Shown: positions 26,624-36,424, counted from the stretch's first letter. The stretch: DNA of 64,000 nucleotides from Endobugula sp047636495 (GCA_047636495.1 JBLILH010000010.1:1-64000), one strand, 5' to 3'. Numbers and translations: made by a program. Notes: generated by a model not told the origin, from the sequence alone.

Positions 26624-27739
26624 CTATTTTTTCCGAGTGAGTTGCGGGATAAGCTTTTGTGGCCATGCGAACCACTGTTTTTTATCAAACAGCAGTACTA
26701 TGGTCAAGATAAGGAAGGTACCGTGAACGCTCCAGAGGCCTATAAAAGGAGAGAGCTTCAATTCCTCAATAGCACCTCTTGCACTATTGAGTAAAACTAA
26801 ATAGATAAGGTAGAGCAAAATCGCGGGGAATAACATTACATAACGTCCGCGGCGCGGATTAGTATGACTAAAAATAACCCCTAATAAGGTCACAATCATA
26901 ACTATTAAGGGCGAAGATAAGCGCCACTGTAAGGCAGCCTGGTGATCAGGTAACGTTGACCCCACTAAGTCTAAGGTGGGCAATCGGTTAACTTTATTAT
27001 TGGTAACAACAATTTCACCCTTAACATCCACATGCTGGCCGAACTCTTCAAACTCAGTAATACGGTAGTTAGCCTGCCCAGGCTGCCCTTCGTAGCGCAC
27101 ACCATTCTTAAGGACTAAATAACGCTGATCGGTATCACCCAGTAGTTTATATTCAGCCACTTTTGACCGTACCGTCATTAACGCCTCATCTTTCCCCACA
27201 TTCATATTAGCGAGAAAAAAAGCATTCAGCTGTTCTCGGTTATCACTGACATTCTCAGTATAACTCACTAGGCTTTTATTGCGCGAGACTTGGAAACGCG
27301 CTTCCTGCATCGTCTCAAAATCATTTCTTGCTTGCTGCTGAGCTAATATTTTTTCAGCCTCATGTAATCCCAAAGGCGTAAGCCATAAACTGAGAGACGC
27401 AATGATGACAGTCACGATGGCTGCGGGTATGTAAGTCCATTGAATCAGCTGTTTACGACTCACGCCACAAGAAAAAAGCACTGTCATCTCACTGTCGGTG
27501 TATAGACGTCCATAGGCAAGTAAAATTGAAACGAAAAAACCCAACGGTAAAATCAATTCTACAAAACCAGGCAAGCGATAAAACATAACGGCAAATAGTA
27601 CGCTTGCATCTACCTTACCCGCAGCGGCTTCTGCCAAATACTTAACAAAGCGGCCACTCATGATAATGACCAGCAACACACTGGTCACCGCAAAGGTAGT
27701 TTGCAAAACTTCTCTTGATAAATAGCGTAGAATAATCAT
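26624..27739 (-). CDS. lptF: LPS export ABC transporter permease LptF
   Basis: Second permease of LptB2FG. I start at ATG 27737-27739 (MIILRYLSREVLQTTF), the family N-terminus; an ATG four codons earlier is possible. Six membrane helices with a periplasmic jellyroll between helices 3 and 4. FFVSILLAYGRLYTDSEMTVLFSCGVS is the coupling-helix block that contacts LptB. About 371 residues, normal for the family. It is divergent from pepA with about 320 bp between, the arrangement found across gammaproteobacteria. Confidence 0.95.
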   Translation of the reverse strand: MIILRYLSREVLQTTFAVTSVLLVIIMSGRFVKYLAEAAAGKVDASVLFAVMFYRLPGFVELILPLGFFVSILLAYGRLYTDSEMTVLFSCGVSRKQLIQWTYIPAAIVTVIIASLSLWLTPLGLHEAEKILAQQQARNDFETMQEARFQVSRNKSLVSYTENVSDNREQLNAFFLANMNVGKDEALMTVRSKVAEYKLLGDTDQRYLVLKNGVRYEGQPGQANYRITEFEEFGQHVDVKGEIVVTNNKVNRLPTLDLVGSTLPDHQAALQWRLSSPLIVMIVTLLGVIFSHTNPRRGRYVMLFPAILLYLIYLVLLNSARGAIEELKLSPFIGLWSVHGTFLILTIVLLFDKKQWFAWPQKLIPQLTRKK

Positions 27740-28059
27740 AAGTCTTATCATCTCATTTTTTAGCCATAACCGGTAGATACGAATGATTTTTTAGACGACT
27801 ATTTATATATTTGCTTAGGTTGCTGTTTACCTGTCTGATTATTATAATGACCGTATAAACCTACTTATTATTTTTCTAAGCTCAGACATAACAACGCAGT
27901 CGTAACAAAGAACTATGGTTTATCCACGCAACATGAGACTGCTACGCTATACTATTTGTCAGCTCTAACAGACATCGGCACCCACTACCTCAGTAGCTTT
28001 TCGCGCAACGGCCACTCCATCTATTAACGTCTCTACAACGTAGAGCCCAAGGAACATCT
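27740..28059. other. Divergent lptF/pepA intergenic region
   Basis: About 320 bp that must hold promoters for lptFG (minus) and pepA (plus). A TATACT box near 27945-27950 is a candidate pepA -10 element, but no convincing -35 lies at the right distance. I see no hairpin, repeat or small gene. Confidence 0.5.
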
Positions 28060-29637
28060 ATGAGTTTTTCGGTAACAACAACACCTGTCAGTAACTGTAA
28101 AAGTGACTGTATTGTACTTGGCGTATTCACCAGTGAAAAATTAAAACCAGGCAATGCACTGTCACTGTCTAACAATGCGGCTTTGTTAGAGAAAGAGTGT
28201 CGTATTTCGTTACTTAAGGCATTTGACACCAGTGAATTTAGTGGTCAAGTAGGGCAAACCGTTGTATTTCACCAGCCTAACGAAGGCATACACAAAGTCA
28301 TATTAGTGGGGATGGGCAAGCAGAGCCAATTAACCGCCACCACATACCGCACTAGCACCGACAGTTACGCCAGCGCCATGGTTAAAATAGGAGCCAAAAA
28401 AGTTGATATCTTTTTAGATGATGTCGTTACTGATGGCTTTTCTTTATCGCAACAAGCGCAATACTGTGCCGAAAAAATCACCCATGCTTTTTATCACTTT
28501 TCAACCTGCAAGAGTGACAAGAAACCACTGCTGCTTCCTAAGGTACAGTTCCACATCAGCAGTACGGTAAAGCCAGCAGGCATTAAAGATGCATTGATGG
28601 TAGGTGCCGCTGTTGGTAATGGCATGAATGTGGCCCGGGAACTAGGCAATTTGCCTGCTAATATATGTACTCCGACTTACTTAGCCAACGAAGCGAGGCA
28701 ATTGGCGAAAGCCAATAAAACGCTCTCCACTACAATTTTATCCGAAAAACAAATGGCCGATCTAGGAATGGGGTCGCTATTATCAGTATCCGTGGGGAGT
28801 AAAGAACCCGCCCATCTCATTATTATGGAATATAAGGGAGCGGCTAAATCACAACGCCCTCACGTATTAGTTGGTAAAGGGATTACTTTTGACACTGGCG
28901 GTATTAGCCTGAAACCAGGTAGCGCGATGGATGAGATGAAATTTGATATGTGTGGTGCAGCGAGCGTATTTGGCACCATGAACACACTGGTCGACTTATC
29001 CCCCAAGATCAACGTAGTAGCCATTGTTGCTGCTGCCGAAAACATGCCAAGCAGCACTGCAACTAAACCGGGTGATGTGGTTACTTCGATGGCGGGAAAA
29101 ACCATTGAAATTCTCAACACCGATGCCGAAGGACGTCTGGTGCTGTGTGATGCACTGAGTTATGCCGAACGCTATAACCCTCAGACGGTGGTCGATATTG
29201 CCACGCTCACAGGCGCTTGCGTGGTAGCGCTGGGCGGACATGCAACAGGCTTGTTCAGCAATAACCAACAGCTTGCCCAAGACTTGTTAGCTGCAGGGCA
29301 GCACACGGGAGATAGAGCGTGGCAAATGCCATTATGGGACGACTATAAAAAACAGCTAAAAAGTAATTTTGCTGATTTAGCCAATATTGGTGGCCGCGAA
29401 GCGGGTAGTATTACCGCTGCGTGTTTTTTATCTTACTTTACCGAAAGTTACCCATGGGCTCACTTAGATATTGCGGGGACTGCGTGGTTATCGGGCGCTA
29501 ATAAAGGCGCGACCGGTAGACCCGTTCCGCTACTCACTCATTACTTGCTCGAAAAAGCCTCCGACGCTGAAAATAGCCCAGAGAAAAAAGTAGACAAGGT
29601 AATGAAGGTTGCTAAAGCATCAAAGGCAACGAAGTAG
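28060..29637 (+). CDS. pepA: Leucyl aminopeptidase (M17)
   Basis: Hexameric two-metal aminopeptidase of 525 residues. The M17 signature NTDAEGRL is intact, with metal and catalytic residues in VGKGITFDTGGISLKPG (K, D) and MDEMKFDMCGAA (D). The N-terminal macro-like domain and GMNVARELGNLPANICTP linker are present. A Lys-rich C-terminal tail (about 505-525) extends past the usual end. In E. coli, PepA also binds DNA in Xer recombination and carAB control. It is followed after 9 bases by holC. Confidence 0.97.
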   Translation: MSFSVTTTPVSNCKSDCIVLGVFTSEKLKPGNALSLSNNAALLEKECRISLLKAFDTSEFSGQVGQTVVFHQPNEGIHKVILVGMGKQSQLTATTYRTSTDSYASAMVKIGAKKVDIFLDDVVTDGFSLSQQAQYCAEKITHAFYHFSTCKSDKKPLLLPKVQFHISSTVKPAGIKDALMVGAAVGNGMNVARELGNLPANICTPTYLANEARQLAKANKTLSTTILSEKQMADLGMGSLLSVSVGSKEPAHLIIMEYKGAAKSQRPHVLVGKGITFDTGGISLKPGSAMDEMKFDMCGAASVFGTMNTLVDLSPKINVVAIVAAAENMPSSTATKPGDVVTSMAGKTIEILNTDAEGRLVLCDALSYAERYNPQTVVDIATLTGACVVALGGHATGLFSNNQQLAQDLLAAGQHTGDRAWQMPLWDDYKKQLKSNFADLANIGGREAGSITAACFLSYFTESYPWAHLDIAGTAWLSGANKGATGRPVPLLTHYLLEKASDAENSPEKKVDKVMKVAKASKATK

Positions 29638-29646
29638 CCTATTATC

Positions 29647-30072
29647 ATGACTGAGATTGACTTTTACATTTTGCAAGACAACACTCTTGCTGCCCGTGAT
29701 CACTTTGCATGCCGGTTAGCAGAAAAAGCATTGCACACCGGGCGGCAGATAGTGATTCGCGTCAACAGCCAAGCACATGCCGACTCTATGAGCGACTACC
29801 TGTGGTCATTCAAACCTGAATCATTTGTACCCCACACCATAGCATCTGAAAGTAAACCATCAGTGGCCGGCATTGTTATTGATTGGCAAGGGCATACCGA
29901 AGCATACCATGATGTGATTATTAACCTGCAACAGGACGTACCTAAAGAATTTAGCCGCTTCAATAAGCTTTCCGAAATTGTTGTACAAGATAAGGCTCTA
30001 TTGGCAACTACGCGGGAGAACTATCAGTATTACCGTGATCGGGGCTACCCCCTGAAATCGCATAAATTATAA
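29647..30072 (+). CDS. holC: DNA polymerase III subunit chi
   Basis: 141-residue chi subunit of the clamp-loader complex, which links the replisome to SSB. The family pattern is clear: FYILQDNTLAARDHFACRLAEKA at the start, then LWSFKPESFVPH, and the C-terminal F-S-R-F-N-K-L-S-E-I-V block followed by N-Y-Q-Y-Y-R-D-R-G-Y. pepA-holC-unknown-valS is the conserved order. Confidence 0.93.
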   Translation: MTEIDFYILQDNTLAARDHFACRLAEKALHTGRQIVIRVNSQAHADSMSDYLWSFKPESFVPHTIASESKPSVAGIVIDWQGHTEAYHDVIINLQQDVPKEFSRFNKLSEIVVQDKALLATTRENYQYYRDRGYPLKSHKL

Positions 30073-30272
30073 AGCCGTATATTTAACCCTACCGATTGCT
30101 CATCTGATTTAACTGCAGTATTCTTCCCGCTAGTGTCACTTCTTAAGTGGCTTGTCGTGAGGAGAAGGATGAATGCGTAGTGTTGCATTACTGAGTAGTA
30201 GCGTCTGCTTATTAGAAACAACTCCTATTAGCAATATGAAGGTGGCGGGGTTAAGTTTTCAGCAGGAAACCA

Positions 30273-30290
30273 CTATTTATGGATGGGCAC
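30273..30290 (+). repeat. Dispersed 18-bp motif, copy 3
   Basis: CTATTTATGGATGGGCAC, identical to the copy at 2903-2920. It lies in the 280-bp gap between holC and the following gene; nothing else is recognised in that gap. Confidence 0.7.
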
Positions 30291-30354
30291 CAGCCAGCCT
30301 TAAAAAATTTTCGTATACACACCCAACTCGGAATAAATGTAGAGGTGTTGAGTA

Positions 30355-31107
30355 ATGGCCACAAAAGATCTACTCAAAAACAAACGGCATATATTGATCA
30401 CTGAGCTAGAGTCTATCAAAAACCTGTTGGGTAGCGGTGGCGAGGCAGAAGATAACATTCCTCTGCTGAAAGATCCCCTACCTTCGCCATCACAAGAGGC
30501 AGCGTCGCAAAACGTTTTTTTCGCTGCCACAGTGAAGAATACGATTAATCATCAACCCGACCATCATCAAGCAGATACAACCGGCCCCAGTAATATAAGC
30601 GACGATGGCATTCAGCAGAACACCTTAGTTGACCCTAGCAGAGTGGTTTTTCCAGCGGGTGACACAAACAGCGTACTCGAAAGTACCGGTATCCTACTGG
30701 GACAGCACTCTCTATTTGCTGATACCAAAGTAAAAGCAACGACACATCGTACGGATGAAAGACCTACTGTGGATAATGATGAGTATAGAAAAACGGCCTC
30801 ATTAACAGAGAATCCATTTTTGCCCGCACATATCAGACAGCGCTTCAAGGATCAGCACGCCATTAGCAGGACTACCGAAAGCACCATAGATCACTTTACT
30901 GCAAGTGCCGCCGAAGACCCTACAGAAAGCCTTACTGAAAAAAGCCTTCCAGAACATGATGATAAACCGCCTTTCCCAGCCACTGCCAGCTATACGCAAC
31001 AGCTGATAGATCAGCTTATTGCCCATCACTTACCGCAGATTGAAGCAGAACTACGCCGAAAACTTGGTGAAGTTGTCAAAAGTCATCACCATCAATTACC
31101 AAAATAG
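30355..31107 (+). CDS. Hypothetical protein between holC and valS
   Basis: 250 residues, mostly hydrophilic and probably disordered. The N-terminal helix MATKDLLKNKRHILITELESIKNLL is followed by a long Ser/Thr/Asp-rich middle. A C-terminal helix, QLIDQLIAHHLPQIEAELRRKL (about 215-237), is the best conserved part. An uncharacterised protein occupies the same place in Pseudomonas (between holC and valS), and its C-terminal helix resembles this one. Its function is unknown; the location suggests nothing beyond shared transcription. Confidence 0.72.
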   Translation: MATKDLLKNKRHILITELESIKNLLGSGGEAEDNIPLLKDPLPSPSQEAASQNVFFAATVKNTINHQPDHHQADTTGPSNISDDGIQQNTLVDPSRVVFPAGDTNSVLESTGILLGQHSLFADTKVKATTHRTDERPTVDNDEYRKTASLTENPFLPAHIRQRFKDQHAISRTTESTIDHFTASAAEDPTESLTEKSLPEHDDKPPFPATASYTQQLIDQLIAHHLPQIEAELRRKLGEVVKSHHHQLPK

Positions 31108-31143
31108 CAGATAAAAAATAATACATGAAAAACCCATGGAATT

Positions 31144-31173
31144 TTCACTCTCGCGCACGGTTCATTGTATAAT
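31144..31173 (+). promoter_or_regulatory. Probable sigma-70 promoter of valS
   Basis: TTCACT (31144-31149), an 18-base spacer, then a perfect TATAAT (31168-31173). It lies about 145 bases upstream of the valS ATG, giving valS a leader of roughly 140 bases with no recognised structure. Confidence 0.6.
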
Positions 31174-31318
31174 CATTAGCCTTTAGTCGAGCCCTCAAAC
31201 CCATAGGAAAGCCCACTAGGTTTATTATCCTCTCAGCACCTGTATATACAAGATGGTGTTTTGAATAAACGTGGCTCGCCTCTATTACTTTACTGCAATA
31301 AAAGACACTGTAAGCATT

Positions 31319-34084
31319 ATGGAAAAAACCTATCAGCCCCAAGAAATCGAACAATCACGGTACAAGATCTGGGAAGATGCCGGGTATTTTAAACCCTCAG
31401 GCGAAGGCGAAAGCTACTGCATTATGATACCACCGCCCAACGTAACCGGCAGTTTACATATGGGACACGGTTTCCAAGAAGCGATTATGGATGCGTTGGT
31501 ACGCCACCAACGAATGAAAGGTAGAAACACCCTATGGCAAGTAGGTACAGACCACGCAGGTATTGCCACACAAATGGTGGTTGAGCGTTTACTTGATGCA
31601 GAAGGCGTCACGCGTCACGACTTAGGCCGAGAAAAATTTATTGAAAAAATTTGGGAATGGAAGAACGAGTCAGGCGGTAATATCACCCGTCAATTACGTC
31701 GTTTAGGCGCTAGCCCAGATTGGAGCCGTGAGCGCTTTACGATGGATGACGGATTTTATAAAGCCGTACAAGAAGTCTTTATTCGCCTTTACGATGACAA
31801 CCTTATCTATCGTGGCAAACGCTTAGTCAACTGGGATCCGAAATTACACACCGCCATTTCTGATCTAGAAGTTCTCAGCGTAGAAAAGAAAGGCTATTTA
31901 TGGCACTTTCGTTACCCGCTAACCAGTGGCGACGGGTATTTAGTCGTTGCCACAACACGTCCTGAAACGATGCTGGGCGACAGCGCTGTTGCGGTTCATC
32001 CAGAAGATGAGCGCTATCAGCACCTTATTGGCCAAACCATTACACTGCCGTTAGTGGGACGAGAAATCCCCATTATTGCCGACGATTATGTGGATCGCGA
32101 ATTTGGTACGGGTTGCGTTAAAATCACCCCTGCTCATGATTTTAACGATTATGAAATGGGACAACGGCATAACCTGCCGTTAATAAATATTTTAGATGAC
32201 GATGCGAACATTAATAACGACGCGCCTGAAGCCTATCGTGGTATGGAGCGCTTTGCCGCGCGCAAACAAATCATTGCTGATTTTGAGGTTCTAGGGTTAT
32301 TAGAGAAAATTGATGATCACCATTTAAAAGTGCCTACAGGTGATCGCTCGGGGGTGGTTATTGAACCCTATCTCACCAACCAATGGTATGTGCGCACTCA
32401 ACCTTTAGCAGAAGAAGCTATATCAAAAGTCGAAGATGGATCCATTAAATTCGTCCCTAATCAATATGAAAACATGTATTTTTCGTGGATGCGTGACATT
32501 AAAGATTGGTGCATTTCTCGTCAATTGTGGTGGGGGCATAGAATTCCCGCATGGTACGACGAGTCAGGAAAAGTCTATGTAGGACGCAGTGAAGCTGACG
32601 TACGTGAAAAACACAATCTGAGTAACGACATCACGCTCACTCAAGACGAAGATGTATTAGACACATGGTTTTCTTCTGGTCTCTGGACGTTCGGTACATT
32701 AGGTTGGCCGGAAAAAACGCCTGAGCTTGAGACCTTTCACCCGAGCAATGTATTGGTAACGGGCTTTGATATCATTTTCTTCTGGGTCGCCAGAATGATT
32801 ATGCTGACGCTTTACCTCCGTAAAGAAGTGCCGTTCCATACGGTTTACGTACATGGCCTAGTCCGCGATAGCAGCGGCCAAAAAATGTCGAAGTCAAAAG
32901 GCAATGTCCTCGATCCCATTGATTTGATCGATGGCATAGACCTAGAAAGCCTCGTGACAAAACGCACCACAGGCTTAATGAATCCCAAAGCTGCTTCTAA
33001 AATTGAGAAGTCGACGCGCAAAGAATTTTCCGCAGGGATTAACCCCTACGGTACCGATGCGTTGCGATACACCTATTATTCACTAGCCTCTACCGGCCGT
33101 GATATTAATTTTGATATTGGTCGTATCGAAGGCTACCGCAATTTTTGTAACAAAATATGGAATGCAGCACGTTATGTATTAATGAACTGCGAAGAACAAG
33201 ATTGTGGCGTTAACGGAGAGACCGTTGAATTGTCACTGGCTGATCGTTGGATTATTTCTCGTTTACAACAAGCCGAGCAAGCCGTGGAAGAAGGCCTAAC
33301 CACTTACCGCTTAGATTTAGCATCTCAAGCACTCTATGACTTTATTTGGAATGATTACTGTGATTGGTATTTGGAGTTATCTAAACCCGTATTATGGGAC
33401 GATAATGCCGGCGTTGAACAGCAACGTGGTACGCGAAAAACATTAATTCGCGTGCTAGAAACCACTTTACGCCTTGCGCATCCGTTAATACCTTATATCA
33501 CCGAAGAAATTTGGCAGCGGGTCAAAACCCTTGCAGGCCAAACTGGTGATACTATTATGCTAGCGCCCTACCCAATTGCTGACCACACAAAAGTAGATCA
33601 AGATGCGCTAAGTGATGTGGAGTGGCTCAAACGCATTATTTTGGGTGTGCGAAACATTCGTGGAGAAATGCAAATCTCACCCGCCATTAAGTTGCCGCTC
33701 TACTTTGCTAATGGTAACAAACAAGATCAGCAGCGCTTAAACAGCATGCAAACATTTTTAAGTAAACTGGCAGGTTTAGAAAGTACTCAATGGTTAAACG
33801 CAGGGGAAGAAGCGCCATTATCGGCTACGGCCTTAGTCGGCAAGATGGAGATTTTGGTCCCTATGGCAGGCTTTATTGATAAAGATGCCGAGGTAGCACG
33901 ACTCACAAAAGAAGTCGAAAAACTACATAAAGAAGCGGCGCGCATTAGCGGAAAGTTAAACAACGCTGGCTTTGTAGATAAAGCCCCTGCCGCAGTAGTC
34001 GATAAAGAGAAAGAAAAACTTGCTGACTACAATCAATCAATTGAGAAGCTAGAAACACAACTCGAAAAAATCAGGGCCATGTAA
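31319..34084 (+). CDS. valS: Valine--tRNA ligase
   Basis: Class I synthetase charging tRNA-Val, with an editing domain that clears Thr-tRNA-Val. I start at ATG 31319 (MEKTYQPQEIEQ), the family N-terminus; a GTG 16 codons earlier is less likely. HIGH-type motif PPPNVTGSLHMGHGFQ (about 37-52), CP1 editing domain with TTRPETMLGD, WYVRTQPLA, KMSKS within GQKMSKSKGNVLDP, and a C-terminal coiled coil (last 65 residues) that binds tRNA. About 921 residues, compared with 951 in E. coli. Confidence 0.97.
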   Translation: MEKTYQPQEIEQSRYKIWEDAGYFKPSGEGESYCIMIPPPNVTGSLHMGHGFQEAIMDALVRHQRMKGRNTLWQVGTDHAGIATQMVVERLLDAEGVTRHDLGREKFIEKIWEWKNESGGNITRQLRRLGASPDWSRERFTMDDGFYKAVQEVFIRLYDDNLIYRGKRLVNWDPKLHTAISDLEVLSVEKKGYLWHFRYPLTSGDGYLVVATTRPETMLGDSAVAVHPEDERYQHLIGQTITLPLVGREIPIIADDYVDREFGTGCVKITPAHDFNDYEMGQRHNLPLINILDDDANINNDAPEAYRGMERFAARKQIIADFEVLGLLEKIDDHHLKVPTGDRSGVVIEPYLTNQWYVRTQPLAEEAISKVEDGSIKFVPNQYENMYFSWMRDIKDWCISRQLWWGHRIPAWYDESGKVYVGRSEADVREKHNLSNDITLTQDEDVLDTWFSSGLWTFGTLGWPEKTPELETFHPSNVLVTGFDIIFFWVARMIMLTLYLRKEVPFHTVYVHGLVRDSSGQKMSKSKGNVLDPIDLIDGIDLESLVTKRTTGLMNPKAASKIEKSTRKEFSAGINPYGTDALRYTYYSLASTGRDINFDIGRIEGYRNFCNKIWNAARYVLMNCEEQDCGVNGETVELSLADRWIISRLQQAEQAVEEGLTTYRLDLASQALYDFIWNDYCDWYLELSKPVLWDDNAGVEQQRGTRKTLIRVLETTLRLAHPLIPYITEEIWQRVKTLAGQTGDTIMLAPYPIADHTKVDQDALSDVEWLKRIILGVRNIRGEMQISPAIKLPLYFANGNKQDQQRLNSMQTFLSKLAGLESTQWLNAGEEAPLSATALVGKMEILVPMAGFIDKDAEVARLTKEVEKLHKEAARISGKLNNAGFVDKAPAAVVDKEKEKLADYNQSIEKLETQLEKIRAM

Positions 34085-34103
34085 GCATTAATGGATAAAG
34101 CGC

Positions 34104-34140
34104 GCTCACCGTTAGCGTGTTTTTCAAACTAGCGGTGAGC
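34104..34140. terminator. Hairpin between convergent valS and rnhB
   Basis: GCTCACCGTTAG (34104-34115) pairs with CTAGCGGTGAGC (34129-34140) with one G-T wobble. It lies between the two convergent stop codons and overlaps the rnhB end. A T6 run follows about 10 bases later on the plus strand. It is plausibly a bidirectional terminator, though the U-tracts are weak. Confidence 0.5.
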
Positions 34141-34728
34141 GTCTAGCCATTTTTTCACTGGTGCATAAGACGTACGGTGGATAGGCGTGACGCCTAAGCG
34201 CTGTAAAGCCTCCATATGCACTTTGGTTGGGTAGCCCTTGTGAGCCGCAAAGCCATAACCAGGATATTCTTCTTCAACAGCGACCATTTCACGGTCACGA
34301 GTGACTTTTGCCAAGATAGAGGCTGCAGCGATCGCTTGTACGCGGCTATCACCTTTTACCACTGCTTCAGCCGCGTAATTCCATTGCGGTAGTTTATTGC
34401 CATCAACCCAAACATGTTCGGGTTGCACCGGTAGGTTTTCTACTGCTTTTTTCATCGCCAGTAAACTAGCCTGTAAAATATTGATATCATCTATTTCGGC
34501 TACCGAACAGCGAGCGATTGACCATGATAATGCCCGCTCTTGAATGATATCAAACAAAGCCTCGCGTTTCTTTTCTGATAACTTTTTCGAATCATCTAGA
34601 CCCTCGATCGGTTTATTCGGATCAAGAATAACCGCTGCGGTCACTACATCTCCCGCTAAAGGGCCACGCCCTACTTCATCAACGCCTGCGCCTAATAAAC
34701 CCGTATATCGGCTGACGAATATATCCAT
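34129..34728 (-). CDS. rnhB: Ribonuclease HII
   Basis: Cuts RNA in RNA-DNA hybrids and starts removal of single ribonucleotides from DNA. The 199 residues show the metal site DEVGRGPLAGDV (D17, E18), DDSKKLSEKKRE, the second Asp in VDGNKLP, and KVTRDREM. The N-terminus begins directly with the catalytic region. Last gene of the rpsB-to-rnhB cluster inside the window, convergent with valS; dnaE, which follows in many relatives, is absent here. Confidence 0.95.
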   Translation of the reverse strand: MDIFVSRYTGLLGAGVDEVGRGPLAGDVVTAAVILDPNKPIEGLDDSKKLSEKKREALFDIIQERALSWSIARCSVAEIDDINILQASLLAMKKAVENLPVQPEHVWVDGNKLPQWNYAAEAVVKGDSRVQAIAAASILAKVTRDREMVAVEEEYPGYGFAAHKGYPTKVHMEALQRLGVTPIHRTSYAPVKKWLDAHR

Positions 34729-34816
34729 TGTGATCTCCTATAAGTGACGCTCTTTAAGCAATTTTTGTAAGTGGCTGCCAATACAATTGATAACTGAAGC
34801 ATTGTCTCTTCTTTCA

Positions 34817-35998
34817 CTATTTAGCAGTCGCCATTGAAAGTAAATATTCAACAACGTCAGCCGCTGTTTCACTGGCATTCACGCTAAGCTGCCTATGTAG
34901 TTCGGTAAAACGCTGCTGTAAATCGCGTACTTTTTGCGGATTATCTAGCCAATCTTGTGTAGCTTGCACAATAGCTTCTGGCGTTGCCGCATCCTGTATA
35001 AGTTCGGGGACAAGCGCTTCACCTGCCAATAAATTAGGTAGCGATACATGCTCTACGGTTAGCATCCGTGATATCAGCCAATACGAAAAAGCGTCTTTTT
35101 TATAAACCACAACCATCGGTTTTTTTAACAACATGGCTTCAAGAGTCGTGGTGCCCGATGCCATCACCACGCAGTCAGCAGCAGCCATCGCCGTGTGAGA
35201 ATGGCCTTCAATAACTGACACCGATAACTGCGGATAATCTTTAAGCTGTGAACATATCTGCGAACGACGTTCAGCATTAACCGCAGGAACCACAAAGTGA
35301 AGGTGGTCGGGGTTAGCATCGGACAATTGACTTAATGCTTGCCATAACACGTCGCCAATATGCTCTATTTCAACTCGTCGGCTCCCCGGTAAACAGGCGA
35401 TAATTTTTGTATTCGTTAAGGCACTTTTTTGTAAAGCATCATCTTTTGGCAGTAATGCCAGCAATTGCTCACGCGCAGACTGGGGATCATTGATTATCGG
35501 GAATTGATCTGCCAAGGGATGCCCAACAAACGTCACGGGAACATTGTGCTGTTGATAAAATGCGGCCTCAAAAGGTAATAAGGTCAACATCCAATCAACG
35601 GATTTTTTGATACCTTTTATTCGACCTTGCCGCCAAGCCCATACCGATGGACTGACATAATGAATAGTTTTTATGCCCGCTTGCTTGAGCTTTTTTTCTA
35701 AGGCAAGAGTAAAATCTGGTGAGTCGATACCAATAAACAGGTCAATTTTTTCATCGACGAAATATTGAAAAAGATGTTTCCGAATACGCAGTAATTCGGG
35801 GAGACGTTTTAGTGGTTCGATCAAGCCCATAACGGCTAAGCGGTCTTGGGAGTAGAGGGAATCAAAGCCATGGGCTAACATTCTGCTGCCACCGATACCG
35901 GAGAAACGACAAGAAGGGAAGCGTTGTTTAAGTACCGCAAGCAGGCTAGCGCCGAGAATATCACCAGAGACTTCACCCACCACAATGCCAATGTGCAT
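34817..35998 (-). CDS. lpxB: Lipid-A-disaccharide synthase
   Basis: Joins UDP-2,3-diacylglucosamine and lipid X to form the lipid A disaccharide; peripheral on the inner membrane. Starts at ATG 35996-35998 (MHIGIVVGEVSGDILGA), with a weaker ATG three codons earlier. The GT-B glycosyltransferase core shows FIGIDSPDFTL, YVSPSVWAWRQGRIK and LLPFEAAFY. LPGSRRVEIEHIG and the MASGTTTLEAMLLKKPMVVVYK donor-binding block follow. About 393 residues, close to the family (382). It is separated from lpxA by about 430 bp holding a tandem repeat, where most genomes have a tight lpxA-lpxB junction. Confidence 0.95.
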   Translation of the reverse strand: MHIGIVVGEVSGDILGASLLAVLKQRFPSCRFSGIGGSRMLAHGFDSLYSQDRLAVMGLIEPLKRLPELLRIRKHLFQYFVDEKIDLFIGIDSPDFTLALEKKLKQAGIKTIHYVSPSVWAWRQGRIKGIKKSVDWMLTLLPFEAAFYQQHNVPVTFVGHPLADQFPIINDPQSAREQLLALLPKDDALQKSALTNTKIIACLPGSRRVEIEHIGDVLWQALSQLSDANPDHLHFVVPAVNAERRSQICSQLKDYPQLSVSVIEGHSHTAMAAADCVVMASGTTTLEAMLLKKPMVVVYKKDAFSYWLISRMLTVEHVSLPNLLAGEALVPELIQDAATPEAIVQATQDWLDNPQKVRDLQQRFTELHRQLSVNASETAADVVEYLLSMATAK

Positions 35999-36110
35999 TA
36001 TTCCCATCCTAATAAATATCTGTTAATGAAAATGAGGGGAAGTTTCTCGCAAAAAGTGCCTGACCAGTCATAGTGGGTTCTATGGAGAAGAAATAAGAGT
36101 TTACGCGACT

Positions 36111-36332
36111 GCTCTCGCCCCTTACCTACATCCCTGTAGGCAAAGCTACCGCTCCTGCTCTCGCCCCTTACCTACATCCCTTAGGCAAAGCTACCGCTCC
36201 TGCTCTCGCCCCTTACCTACATCCCTGTAGGCAAAGCTACCGCTCCTGCTCTCGCCCCTTACCTACATCCCTGTAGGCAAAGCTACCGCTCCTGCTCTCG
36301 CCCCTTACCTACATCCCTGTAGGCAAAGCTAC
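36111..36332. repeat. 46-bp tandem repeat between lpxA and lpxB
   Basis: Five consecutive copies, the last partial (39 bp): 36111-36156, 36157-36201 (45 bp, one base lost), 36202-36247, 36248-36293, 36294-36332. Each unit holds the palindrome CCTACATCCCTGTAGG, able to form a small hairpin. Apart from the damaged second copy, the units are identical, implying recent duplication. There are no spacers, so it is not a CRISPR array. The flanks 36008-36110 and 36333-36424 hold no gene that I can see. Confidence 0.95.
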
Positions 36333-36424
36333 TAAAAGAAAAAAGACCATTATTTATGGTGAAGACTGATTGGAGTTTGGGTTGGAGTGAGTATTCTCAC
36401 CTCACTGAATCACGCCGTTATCAG

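Noticed and set aside
31271..31318. Longer ValS starting at GTG 31271
   Set aside because: The added 16 residues are unlike the family; ATG 31319 matches the normal ValS N-terminus.
36111..36332. CRISPR array or tRNA-like cluster
   Set aside because: The 46-bp units follow one another directly with no variable spacers; the small palindrome in each does not fold as tRNA.
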